A stretch of 64,000 nt of DNA from Flavobacterium sp. CBA20B-1 (lineage in GTDB: Bacteria > Bacteroidota > Bacteroidia > Flavobacteriales > Flavobacteriaceae), in contig NZ_CP092370.1 in NCBI RefSeq assembly GCF_028473145.1, positions 1,984,001-2,048,000 on the forward strand, written 5' to 3'. The notes beneath the pieces were generated by a model. The model saw only the letters and a list, made by a program, of their open reading frames with translations, had not been told where the DNA came from and did no database searches. A program made the translations under genes and the position numbers. Positions 1 to 9,888 of the stretch are shown piece by piece (position 1 is the stretch's first letter; each line of letters opens with the position of its first letter).

Positions 1-162
1 AAAATTTATCGAACATATTCTACTCATCGACAAGAACAAGTTCTATAAAGAATTGCATGTGAAGTCCTTACTTTTGTTCACGATAAAATAGGTATAAATA
101 CTCTTTTCACAGCAACATTTATGCCATAGTAATTAAATGAACCTAATATTATGAAATAAAGA
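1..162. other. upstream stretch, no recognisable gene
   Basis: Positions 2-91 on the plus strand are open in one frame and end in TAG at 89-91. The encoded tail is rich in K, L and F and could be the 3' end of a gene entering from the left. Nothing in it is recognisable. The remainder is AT-rich leader of the adhesin gene. Confidence 0.2.
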
Positions 163-3100
163 ATGACGTATTTTTTACTTTCTTATTTTTCTTTATTATT
201 CACAATTGCCCATGCAGTACCGCTTACAAGTGAAAATACTGCAATGGATAATACAGAATTAAAGAACGAATCGGCCATCAATGTCTTTAACATGACATTA
301 ACGCCCGTAGACGAAACCTGTACTGGTAATGGACAGATTGTCATTGATATTGACAATACCGAAGCTGGTGCAGTATTTGAATTTCAGGTATTTCTGTTAC
401 CCAATACATCTATACCTATTCAAACCACAACCGGAATTGTAGCAACAGGTAGCACATTAACCCATACCGAAACCTCACTCGGAAGCGGTGATTATCGAAT
501 AATTGCCACACAGGTAGTAGGTGCAGAAAACAACCAACAAACTGCCGATGTAACCATTACAGATAGCATTGAAGACATTGCTTTTGATACCGATGTAGCG
601 CTAATTTGTGATGGTGGTGAAGTTACCGTTAATGTAACTGCTGGTAACCCAGCTACGTATGAACTTCGCGATACTTCTAACAATGTAGTAGTACCAGCAC
701 AAACTTCAAACGTGCTTTCAGCACCATATGGTGAATACAATGCAGTAGTCGTTGATGTATGTGGTAATGCAACCTCTATCGGTGTAAGCGTTATAGATGA
801 TTTTGAACAATATACTGTGCTAAGATCAAGTAGTGTAGGTAGCTTTAGATCTATGATTGATTGTAACACCATAGACCATGTAGAACGATTATACTATAAC
901 GGCAATACAACAGTACCAAATTACAGATACCCAATAGATGTAGTCGTAACTATAGAAAACCCTACAGGTGGCGCTGATACCGTAATTAATGATACGTGGA
1001 CTCTAAACCAAAACAACCGCCATTACGACGTACCTTTTTATTATGGCGAAACCTACAACTACACCATTACCTTTACCGATGCTTGTGGTGAGGTATTTAC
1101 TAAAGTAGATGAAATTACAGCTATACCATCTTCTAGAGTTTTGGCTCTAGCAGCAGATTGTGGATCTAAGTATATACGCTTTGATAATTTCTATTTTTAT
1201 GAAGCTCCGATAGATGTTACTTTTTTAAGTTATCCAGCAGGGTTTGACCCAGCAGATTATAACACTAACTTTGCCCCAGGAGCATATACGGGCACTATCG
1301 ACCCTCATAATGGCCCTATAGCCTTTGGTGACGCTTCTTCTCCTGGAGTCCCTTTAGGTACCTACCAGGTAGAACTATCTACTTGTGGTAGAACAGAAAT
1401 AAAAACCATTACCGTTAGTAACGAACCAACACAAGACATTCGAATTGTAAGAAACTGGCCTGGTTGCGCCGATGATGAAGGCTCACTTTGGTTATATATA
1501 AAAACAATAGGAGGTACAGCTGCGCAAACAGACGATATTACTGCTATCAACATACTTAGTGCACCCGCAGCTTATACTGGGCCTACAGATGTGTCGTTTG
1601 GCATCTCTCCTGATGGCGGATTTAGAATAAACTCTTTACCAGCTGGTAATTACACCTTTGAGATTACAGGTAGCTGCGCACCTTTTACTACAAGCGTAAC
1701 GGTTTTAGGCAAAAACTTAACATCCTCAGTAACTCCCACCTTTAATTGTGGTGGCAGCTTTAACGTAGAAGCTACTACATCTTCGTATTTAGGAGGGGAA
1801 AAAGCACATTTGCAAAAATTCTACCCAGCCTCTGGACAATGGGGACACCCTACAACTGGCACATTATATACTGAAGGAGACCCATTAGGGAACGCAACAG
1901 GTATAGAGATCTTCTTTAGCAACACTCCTGTTGGCTTTGAAACAGTAACAGGTACCGTTAATAATGTTGCAGGAGGTAGCGGCGAATACAGAGTTATTTT
2001 ACAAAACGTAATTATAGCGACTGCAAGTGGTAGCAACCCATTTTGTCACGAAGTTATAGACACTTTTAATGTATCTGCAACAGGAATTAACCTACACAAT
2101 TATTATGTAGCCAACTGCGTAAGCGGCAATACAGAGTTAATTATTGACGCAAGCGGGGTTGCTCCTCTTAATTATACCATTACATCGTTTAATGGCACAC
2201 CTATGGTTATTGATAACGGCACAGACCCTATTTTTTCTGAATTAGCTGCAGGAGAATACACCGTAGAAGTAGAAGACGGTTGTGGCAACGTTGCAGTTTT
2301 CCAATTCAGAACAGACGTAGTAAAAATGCCTGTAATCAGACCAAGCAATTTATGTGATGGCGAAAACGGATCTTTGTATGTTACAGGTTTGTCTTTTCTT
2401 GATATTGAATGGACCAAAGATGGCGACCCAACAGTTATCGGTACAGGTAACACCCTCAATTTTGCTCCTTTTAATGAAGCAGCAGATGCAGGAACTTACT
2501 ATGCAACATTATCCTACAACCCTAATCCAAACGCATGTATTTCTCAAACATTAAGTTTTGAAATACAATCTCCTGCACCACCACCAGAAGCAGGTACAGG
2601 ACAAACGGTTGATATTGTTCAAGCCGATGCAGGCATCACAAATCTGTTTGACTATGTAACAGGCCCTTACGATAATTGGGGAGATTGGACAGACTTGTCA
2701 AGCACAGGTGCCTTAAACAATGAAGTTTTAGATGCAAGCATGTTGACAGTTGGTTCATACCAATTCCAATATGACGTTGAAGGACAATGTACTGATTTAG
2801 ACAGCACTATTGTCACCATTAACATTATTTCATCTGGCCTAAGCGGGGTACAAGACGATGTGGTAGATATTTGTCCGTTTATTGCGCAAACAAACATTGC
2901 CAATGTAATGGATAATGATAATGTGAGCGGCACACCAGTTGTACCATCAGATTATACCATTTCAGAAGAAACCCCTGACACAGAAGGCATAATTTCTGTA
3001 AACCCAGACGGTTCTGTAGATGTAGCAGAAGATGCTCAACCAGGCACTACTTATACATTAGAATACAGAATTACAGAAAATTCTAATGTAAACAACTTTG

Positions 3101-6100
3101 CTATTGGTATGTTAACTGTTACTATTATAGTAGATGATATTAAGCCAGTAATCGCAGCAGCACCAGCAAACGAAACCATAGCGTGTATTGACGACTTACC
3201 AGCCGCTATGGATTTAGCGTGGACAGACAACTGTGATGCAGGAGGCATGGTAACTAGCGTAGACGGATCTTTAGTAGGTGGCGCTTGTGGCGGAACCATC
3301 ACCAGAACTTGGAATGTTGCAGATGCTAGCGGAAACAATGCCGTAGAAGTAACACAAGTATTCACTATTAAAGATACTACAGTACCAGTAATCGCAGCAG
3401 GACCAGCAAACGAAACTATAGCGTGTATTGATGATTTACCAGCGGCTATGGATTTAGCATGGACAGACAACTGTGATGCTGGCGGAATGGTAACTAGCGT
3501 AGACGGACCTTTAGTAGGTGGTGCTTGTGGTGGAACCATTACAAGAACTTGGAATGTTGCAGATGCCTGCGGAAACACTGCTGTTGAAGTAACACAAGTA
3601 TTTACTATTAATGCAACGCCACCAACCTTTGACACTACACCACCAACTAATGCTATCGAGGTAGCTTGCGCAGAAGATATTCCAGCTGCAGCAATCATCA
3701 CTGCTACAGATAACTGTGGCGATGCAACCGTTTATGTAGATGAATTACGTACTGATGGAGCTTGTTTTGGGCAGTTCACTATCGAGCGTCGTTGGGTAGC
3801 TATAGATGCTTGTGGCAACGTAGTAACTTCAGAACCACAAATCATCACAGTTAATGACCAAGAAGGCCCAATATTTAATGAAGGTGAAGTCTTACCAGTA
3901 GACATTACATTAAGCTGTGAAGACACAATCCCTGATGCAAAAGCGTTAACCGCAACAGACTGTACAATTGATATTGACAACGATGAAGATGTTAACTTCC
4001 GTTTAGACGGCAGTTTAGTACTTAAAATACAAGAAGCTATGAATGGGTACGACACCAATAACGGAGCCCCATTTGGAGTAGTAGGTACTTGGCTCGTAAA
4101 TGACTACTTATACGAAGGAAACCCTGGAGTTCTAACTCCTCTCCCTGAATACGACGGAATTACCTTTACCATTACTACAACAAGCTTAGCTACAGGTACA
4201 GAACCTAGCAGAATTAGACCAAACAGTTTTGGTAACGGTGTTGATTTGATAAACGCAAGAATCGAAATTACTTTTTCTGACGATGTGTTTTTCACTGCTA
4301 ATGGTGCCAATTTCTTAAGAGCTCAAGCATATGTCGAGGCTTCTGGTGATATATCTATGTCGGTTCCATATCCAAATAATGGGGCTACTCATGATCATCC
4401 AAATTTGATCTCATCTGTAACAGGGCCTTACGTATTGTTCAACCAAAGCCCTTTTAACCCAAGTAATATAGAAGAAAATGCGATACGAACTCCTACACCT
4501 AGAACTATTTGGGGCGGTGTTGGCACACAGTTCACTTTAGATCATACGCATCCAACAGGGCAGCATGACTTTAGAATATATGAAATACAACTCTTCCCTC
4601 AACAAGATTTAGTAGAATTTAATGAAGAAATTGTTGAAGGAGACTGCCCAGGTAATTACGAAATCGTAAGAACATGGACTGCTACTGATGCTTGTAACAA
4701 CATCACAGAGCACGTACAAACCATCACGGTACAAGATACTACGGCGCCAACATTTGACGTAGCTCCGCCAACACCACCACTTACCATAAGCTGTAGCAGC
4801 GATATGCCAAATGATTTGGTTGTTACTGCATCAGACAATTGTGGCGAAGCCGAAGTATTTATTCGTGATATAGAAACCCCAGGCAGTTGCCCAGGAAACT
4901 ATGTAATTGAACGTACATACATAGCAATAGATGCTTGTGGCAATACAACAGAATCTGCACCAAGAACAATTACCGTTGAAGATACAACAGCACCAACGTT
5001 TAATGAAACCCTTCCTCAAGATGCCACACTAACATGTGAAGACACCATTCCGGCAGCAGTTACATTAACAGGTACAGAAAGTTGTGTATTTAACACAGAT
5101 GCAGCATTTTTAAGTAATCCATTGGCTAAGTTTATCAACTTAGGAGACGCAATGGCAGGATACGATACCAACAACGGATCTCCATTCGGAGTTGTTTTCC
5201 AAGACCTTCCTGTGTTAGACTATATCGATAATCCAACAGATTTAGATCAAACCTATTTTACAGGTGTTACCTTTAGCTTAGAAACCTATGTATTAGATTC
5301 TTCTTTACCTAGTAGCGTAACAACTACTCCAAATAAAGGTATTAGGTTTGAAAATTCAGGATACAGAATAAAATTGTCAAGCCCGCAATTTGCATCAACT
5401 GAAGGAAACGTGCAAATGGCTGCAGGCGAAAAAGTGAACTTTAAGTCAAATAATCCAAATGCGAATCTATTTTTCGATAGCACCTATAGTACCGATTATC
5501 CACACCCTGATTTTTATATAAAACCAACAACAACCGGTTATGAAATCGAAAACAGAGGTACTGCCAATATCAACTCTATCTATCAAATATTCTCAGGAGC
5601 AGATATTACTGAGTTTGAAATAGAAAATATTGGTCAAGGTAACGGAAGTACTTTCTTCTTGTATCTATTTAATCCTTTAATGGAAGCAGATTTTGAAGAA
5701 AACAGAATTGACGGTACATGTCCTGAAGACTATACCTTAGAAAGAATATGGACATTAACTGATAGCTGTGGAAACACACAAAGCCATACACAAAACATTT
5801 TTGTAACTGTAGAAGATTTCACATTACCATCAAACGAATCGTCAACAGTAGCATGTATTGCTGATGCAGTAGCACCAGTATTACCAGAAGTTACAGACAG
5901 TTGTGGAAATATCTTAACACCAAGTGCGCCGGTAATTTCTACAGCGCCGGTTTGTGAAGGAGATTTAAGCTACACCTACACTTATACCGATTGTCAAGGG
6001 AACAGCCATGATTGGGTGTACACCTACACCATTGAGCGTGCAGATTTCAAGATGCCAGCCAATGGAATGTCAGCGGTAGCATGTCCTGCAGACGCAATAG

Positions 6101-8934
6101 CACCTGTATTACCTTTAGTAACGGACAACTGTGGCAATGTATTAACACCGAGTGCTCCGGTAGTAACCGAGTTACCAAGCCCAATATGTGAAGGAGTAAT
6201 CAGTTATACCTATACCTACACAGATTGTGAAGGCAACAGCCACGATTGGGTTTATACGTATATAGTAGAGCGTAAAGACTTTAGTGTACCAGCAAATGGC
6301 TCATCAACGGTAGCATGTATATCAGAAGCAGTAGCACCAACTAGTTTACCAACAGTTACCGATAACTGCGGAAATGTATTAACACCAATTAGCTCGTTTA
6401 TAGGGGGCACTTATGACGGATGTTCAGGTACGCGTACCTACAACTACCAATACCAAGATTGTGAAGGCTATAATCATATCTGGACTTACGAATATACGAT
6501 AAATGCACCGGTAGTGACCCTACCAGTAAATGGATCATCTACCGTATCATGTGCATCAGAAGCACTAGTAGTACCAGTAGCCCCAATGGTAACCGACAAC
6601 TGTGGAAGATTCCTAATAGGATTTTTAGCCAATGTATCGGCAACACCATCATGTGCAGGCACCAAAGTATATACCTATACCTATGTAGATTGTACCGGAA
6701 CGCCATACACTTGGGAATACACCTATACAATTAGTAATCCGGTAGTTACCATGCCTGCTGCGGGATCGTCAACAGTAGCTTGTGTTGCTGAAGCGGTAGC
6801 CCCAACTGCACCAACAGTAGTTGACAACTGTGGCCGAGCACTAACAGCAGTATTAACAAATACAGATGCAGACCCTGCATGTTCAGGCACAAAAGCATAC
6901 ACCTATACCTATACAGATTGTACAGGAACACCATACACATGGACATATACTTATACAATAAGTGCACCAATGGTTACTATGCCAGCCAACGGATTATCAA
7001 CGGTAGCATGTCCGTCCGATGTAGTAGCACCAACTGTACCAACGGTAACAAACAACTGTGGAAACGTTTTAACACCAAGCGCAGCTGTAATTTCACAAGA
7101 ACCAACGTGTGAAGGAGATATAACTTATACCTACACGTTTACAGATTGTGAAGGAACTACGCACGATTGGACACACACGTTCACCATTGAAAGAGAAGAT
7201 TTCTCCGTACCAGCTAATACTGCATCAACAGTAGCATGTGCATCTGCTATTACGGCACCAACAGTGCCAACGGTAACAGACAATTGCGGAAACGTATTAC
7301 CACCAAGTGGTCCTGTAATTTCACAAGAACCAGCGTGTGAAGGAGATGTAACTTATACGTACACGTTTACAGATTGTGAAGGAAATACGCACCCTTGGAC
7401 GCATACCTTCACCATTGAAAGAGAAGATTTCATCTTACCTGCCAATGGTTCAGAAACGGTATCATGTATAAGCGCAGCAGTGGCACCGGTATTACCAACG
7501 GTAACCGATAACTGTGGCAATGTATTAACACCTGTTTTCAGTTTCGAAGGAGGAACCTACGACGGATGTGAAGGCACAAGAACCTTTAATTATGAATATA
7601 AAGATTGTGCTAACCATACACAAACGTGGGTATATACCTATATCATTGAAGCAGAAGACTTCACTTTGCCAGCCAACGGATCATCAACGGTAGCATGTGC
7701 TTCAGAGATTGTAGCACCAACTGTACCAACGGTAACCGATAATTGCGGGAATGTATTAACGGCAAGTGCCCCGGTAGTTTCAGCTCTTCCAAGTTGTGAA
7801 GGCGATGTAACTTATACCTACACGTTTACCGATTGCCAAGGCAATAGCCACAATTGGGTGTACACCTACACCATTGAAGATACGGTTGCGCCAACAGGAA
7901 CAGCACCATCCGATTTAGTATTAGAATGTATGAGTGCTATACCAGCGGCAGATGCAGCAGCTATCTTAGACGAAGCCGACAACTGCAACGGAAGTGTTAC
8001 CGTAACGGTATCCGACATAGATAATGGAGGCAGTGGATGTTTAGGCAATGCTTATATCATCACCAGAACCTATACGTTAACAGATTGTGCAGGCAACCAA
8101 ACCGATTTGGTACAAACCATCACGGTAGAAGACAGCACCGGTCCGGAATTTGTAGAAGTTTTACCAATGGATATCACCTTGGAATGCAGCGATTCGTTAC
8201 CAGCGGTAGCAGAACTCACAGCCGTTGACAACTGTGGAGCAGCAACAGTAAGCTTTAACGAAGAGCGTACAGAAGGTTCATGCCCTAATAGTTATACATT
8301 AGAAAGAACATGGACAGCAACCGACGCGTGCGGCAACACCACTACACACACACAAGTGATAACAGTGGAAGACACCACCGCTCCTGAATTTGTAGGCCCT
8401 ATGCCAAATAGAGAAGTATTCATGCGATGCGAAGACTTCGAACCGGCAGAAATCTTAACAGCCGTTGACAATTGTGGAACAGCAAGTGTTCGCTCATACG
8501 ATGAGAAGATAGAAGGCGATTGTGAAGCGAAGTATGACATTTTAAGAACATGGGTTGCAACAGACGCATGTGGAAATGAGACCAGTTATACGCAAACAAT
8601 TCATTTATCGTGTCCAGTAGAAATATTTAATGCAGTAACTCCAAACGGTGACGGCATGAATGATGAGTTAATTTTGAAAGGAATCAATTGTTACCCGGGC
8701 AACGTTGTAGAAGTATACAACCGTTGGGGTGTATTGGTTTACGAAACGAAGGATTACAATTCCCAAGGCAACACCTTTAAAGGACATTCCGAAGGAAGAG
8801 TCACAGTTAGTAAGCAATCAAAATTACCATCAGGAACATATTATTACGTAGTTAAGTACACGTTTGATTTAGGCAATGGAATCCAATATCCAACCGAACA
8901 AGCCGGCTACTTACATTTGGAGAATAACGAATAA
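163..8934 (+). CDS. giant secreted repeat adhesin with T9SS type B sorting domain (SprB-like)
   Basis: This 2923-residue protein begins with a signal peptide (MTYFLLSYFSLLFTIAHA). Domains that look β-sandwich-like fill residues 20-1000, followed by Cys-containing HYR-like domains from about residue 1000. A pair of almost identical HYR units lies near residues 995-1154. Nine 76-residue Cys-rich repeats occupy residues 1885-2573. Three further HYR-like units precede the C-terminal gliding-motility-associated domain (about 2825-2923, AVTPNGDGMND, then VYNRWGVLVYET). That last domain is the type B sorting signal of the type IX secretion system, so the protein should be exported and held at the surface through partner proteins. 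It resembles SprB-type gliding adhesins in architecture, but orthology cannot be claimed. Only 3 bp separate it from the porP/sprF-like gene, so one operon is likely. Paired Cys in each repeat suggest disulfide-stabilised folds. Confidence 0.9.
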   Translation: MTYFLLSYFSLLFTIAHAVPLTSENTAMDNTELKNESAINVFNMTLTPVDETCTGNGQIVIDIDNTEAGAVFEFQVFLLPNTSIPIQTTTGIVATGSTLTHTETSLGSGDYRIIATQVVGAENNQQTADVTITDSIEDIAFDTDVALICDGGEVTVNVTAGNPATYELRDTSNNVVVPAQTSNVLSAPYGEYNAVVVDVCGNATSIGVSVIDDFEQYTVLRSSSVGSFRSMIDCNTIDHVERLYYNGNTTVPNYRYPIDVVVTIENPTGGADTVINDTWTLNQNNRHYDVPFYYGETYNYTITFTDACGEVFTKVDEITAIPSSRVLALAADCGSKYIRFDNFYFYEAPIDVTFLSYPAGFDPADYNTNFAPGAYTGTIDPHNGPIAFGDASSPGVPLGTYQVELSTCGRTEIKTITVSNEPTQDIRIVRNWPGCADDEGSLWLYIKTIGGTAAQTDDITAINILSAPAAYTGPTDVSFGISPDGGFRINSLPAGNYTFEITGSCAPFTTSVTVLGKNLTSSVTPTFNCGGSFNVEATTSSYLGGEKAHLQKFYPASGQWGHPTTGTLYTEGDPLGNATGIEIFFSNTPVGFETVTGTVNNVAGGSGEYRVILQNVIIATASGSNPFCHEVIDTFNVSATGINLHNYYVANCVSGNTELIIDASGVAPLNYTITSFNGTPMVIDNGTDPIFSELAAGEYTVEVEDGCGNVAVFQFRTDVVKMPVIRPSNLCDGENGSLYVTGLSFLDIEWTKDGDPTVIGTGNTLNFAPFNEAADAGTYYATLSYNPNPNACISQTLSFEIQSPAPPPEAGTGQTVDIVQADAGITNLFDYVTGPYDNWGDWTDLSSTGALNNEVLDASMLTVGSYQFQYDVEGQCTDLDSTIVTINIISSGLSGVQDDVVDICPFIAQTNIANVMDNDNVSGTPVVPSDYTISEETPDTEGIISVNPDGSVDVAEDAQPGTTYTLEYRITENSNVNNFAIGMLTVTIIVDDIKPVIAAAPANETIACIDDLPAAMDLAWTDNCDAGGMVTSVDGSLVGGACGGTITRTWNVADASGNNAVEVTQVFTIKDTTVPVIAAGPANETIACIDDLPAAMDLAWTDNCDAGGMVTSVDGPLVGGACGGTITRTWNVADACGNTAVEVTQVFTINATPPTFDTTPPTNAIEVACAEDIPAAAIITATDNCGDATVYVDELRTDGACFGQFTIERRWVAIDACGNVVTSEPQIITVNDQEGPIFNEGEVLPVDITLSCEDTIPDAKALTATDCTIDIDNDEDVNFRLDGSLVLKIQEAMNGYDTNNGAPFGVVGTWLVNDYLYEGNPGVLTPLPEYDGITFTITTTSLATGTEPSRIRPNSFGNGVDLINARIEITFSDDVFFTANGANFLRAQAYVEASGDISMSVPYPNNGATHDHPNLISSVTGPYVLFNQSPFNPSNIEENAIRTPTPRTIWGGVGTQFTLDHTHPTGQHDFRIYEIQLFPQQDLVEFNEEIVEGDCPGNYEIVRTWTATDACNNITEHVQTITVQDTTAPTFDVAPPTPPLTISCSSDMPNDLVVTASDNCGEAEVFIRDIETPGSCPGNYVIERTYIAIDACGNTTESAPRTITVEDTTAPTFNETLPQDATLTCEDTIPAAVTLTGTESCVFNTDAAFLSNPLAKFINLGDAMAGYDTNNGSPFGVVFQDLPVLDYIDNPTDLDQTYFTGVTFSLETYVLDSSLPSSVTTTPNKGIRFENSGYRIKLSSPQFASTEGNVQMAAGEKVNFKSNNPNANLFFDSTYSTDYPHPDFYIKPTTTGYEIENRGTANINSIYQIFSGADITEFEIENIGQGNGSTFFLYLFNPLMEADFEENRIDGTCPEDYTLERIWTLTDSCGNTQSHTQNIFVTVEDFTLPSNESSTVACIADAVAPVLPEVTDSCGNILTPSAPVISTAPVCEGDLSYTYTYTDCQGNSHDWVYTYTIERADFKMPANGMSAVACPADAIAPVLPLVTDNCGNVLTPSAPVVTELPSPICEGVISYTYTYTDCEGNSHDWVYTYIVERKDFSVPANGSSTVACISEAVAPTSLPTVTDNCGNVLTPISSFIGGTYDGCSGTRTYNYQYQDCEGYNHIWTYEYTINAPVVTLPVNGSSTVSCASEALVVPVAPMVTDNCGRFLIGFLANVSATPSCAGTKVYTYTYVDCTGTPYTWEYTYTISNPVVTMPAAGSSTVACVAEAVAPTAPTVVDNCGRALTAVLTNTDADPACSGTKAYTYTYTDCTGTPYTWTYTYTISAPMVTMPANGLSTVACPSDVVAPTVPTVTNNCGNVLTPSAAVISQEPTCEGDITYTYTFTDCEGTTHDWTHTFTIEREDFSVPANTASTVACASAITAPTVPTVTDNCGNVLPPSGPVISQEPACEGDVTYTYTFTDCEGNTHPWTHTFTIEREDFILPANGSETVSCISAAVAPVLPTVTDNCGNVLTPVFSFEGGTYDGCEGTRTFNYEYKDCANHTQTWVYTYIIEAEDFTLPANGSSTVACASEIVAPTVPTVTDNCGNVLTASAPVVSALPSCEGDVTYTYTFTDCQGNSHNWVYTYTIEDTVAPTGTAPSDLVLECMSAIPAADAAAILDEADNCNGSVTVTVSDIDNGGSGCLGNAYIITRTYTLTDCAGNQTDLVQTITVEDSTGPEFVEVLPMDITLECSDSLPAVAELTAVDNCGAATVSFNEERTEGSCPNSYTLERTWTATDACGNTTTHTQVITVEDTTAPEFVGPMPNREVFMRCEDFEPAEILTAVDNCGTASVRSYDEKIEGDCEAKYDILRTWVATDACGNETSYTQTIHLSCPVEIFNAVTPNGDGMNDELILKGINCYPGNVVEVYNRWGVLVYETKDYNSQGNTFKGHSEGRVTVSKQSKLPSGTYYYVVKYTFDLGNGIQYPTEQAGYLHLENNE
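3145..3624 (+). repeat. two near-identical 240-bp HYR units inside the adhesin gene
   Basis: Two adjacent 80-codon units begin at 3145 and 3385 with the same CCAGTAATCGCAGCAG. They differ at only a few bases, mostly third codon positions, and encode the shared core CIDDLPAAMDLAWTDNC. This is much closer than any other pair of HYR domains in the gene and points to recent duplication or gene conversion. Confidence 0.85.
5815..7880 (+). repeat. nine tandem ~230-bp repeats inside the adhesin gene
   Basis: Nine units of about 76 codons follow each other. Each runs from a (D/P)xxxPANGSSTVAC block through VTDNCGNVLTP to YTYTxxDC and VYTYTIE. Four Cys are conserved per unit. Four sub-types can be told apart, in the order A A B C C D D B A. 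B (units 3 and 8) carries GGTYDGC. C (units 4 and 5) carries DCTGTPYTW. D (units 6 and 7) carries SQEP then THTFTIERE. Confidence 0.85.
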
Positions 8935-8937
8935 TAA

Positions 8938-9876
8938 ATGGATATGAATATTTCAAAAAACATAAACAGATTATTGTTGGGAGTATTATTGTTGGGATGT
9001 GCAAAAGCACATTCCCAACAAGACCCCCAGTACACGAACTACATGTACAACACCATCAACATCAACCCGGCTTATGCAGGTAGCAGAGGCGCGTTAAGCA
9101 TCTTTGGCTTGCACCGCAGCCAATGGGTAGGATTAGAAGGCGCACCAACGACCAATTCGTTTTCCATAAACACCCCTATAGCCGAGAGTAAAGTAGGTTT
9201 GGGAGTAAGCTTTGTAAACGACAGGTTAGGAGTGACCGATGAAAACACGTTAAGTGTAGATTTCTCGTACACCTTAGATTTAAACAACCGCGGCAGCAAA
9301 TTAAGCTTCGGTTTAAAAGGATCGGCCAATATGCTGAATGTAGCCTATTCCAGGCTGAACAAATACAACCCGAACGATCCGCAGATTCTTACAGACATCA
9401 ACAACCAATTCACTCCAAACATAGGAGCAGGTGTTTATTGGCATAACGAGCAAACGTATGTAGGATTATCGGTACCCCATTTTTTAGAAACCACGCGCTA
9501 CGACGACAACGTACAAAGCACGATGCAGCAAAAGATGCACTATTATTTAATGGGAGGTCACGTATTTGAGTTGAACCCAATGTTGAAATTCAAACCGGCA
9601 TTTTTGTTAAAAGCAGTAGAAGGCGCACCATTACAAGCCGATATCACAGGGAACTTCTTAATCAACGAGAAGTTTACTTTAGGAGCCGCTTACCGCTGGG
9701 ATGCCGCATGGAGTGCCTTGGCAGGCTTCCAAGTAACCGACGGATTATTCATAGGCTATAGCTACGACAGCGATATTAAAGCCTTGCGAAATTACAACAA
9801 CGGCTCACACGAGATTTTTATGCGCTTTGAATTGTTTAACAAATACCGCCGCGTGAACTCGCCGCGTTTCTTCTAA
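8938..9876 (+). CDS. PorP/SprF family type IX secretion membrane protein
   Basis: The 312-residue protein has an N-terminal signal peptide ending near residue 27 (AHSQQ). The PorP/SprF hallmark follows: QQDPQYTNYMYNTININPAY, then AGSRGALSIFGLHRSQWVGLEG. The C-terminus NKYRRVNSPRFF ends on an aromatic residue, as outer-membrane β-barrels do. Members of this family are known to be encoded directly behind type B T9SS substrates and to help deliver or attach them at the surface. Here the adhesin lies 3 bp upstream and an OmpA protein 12 bp downstream, which fits that job. A close paralogue sits at 61665-62585. A second ATG two codons inside is an alternative start. Confidence 0.92.
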   Translation: MDMNISKNINRLLLGVLLLGCAKAHSQQDPQYTNYMYNTININPAYAGSRGALSIFGLHRSQWVGLEGAPTTNSFSINTPIAESKVGLGVSFVNDRLGVTDENTLSVDFSYTLDLNNRGSKLSFGLKGSANMLNVAYSRLNKYNPNDPQILTDINNQFTPNIGAGVYWHNEQTYVGLSVPHFLETTRYDDNVQSTMQQKMHYYLMGGHVFELNPMLKFKPAFLLKAVEGAPLQADITGNFLINEKFTLGAAYRWDAAWSALAGFQVTDGLFIGYSYDSDIKALRNYNNGSHEIFMRFELFNKYRRVNSPRFF

Positions 9877-9888
9877 AAATAAAGAAAA

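Noticed and set aside
3051..3701. 216-codon minus-strand open frame within the adhesin gene
   Set aside because: Antisense of the HYR repeats; it repeats because they repeat, and has no start context of its own.
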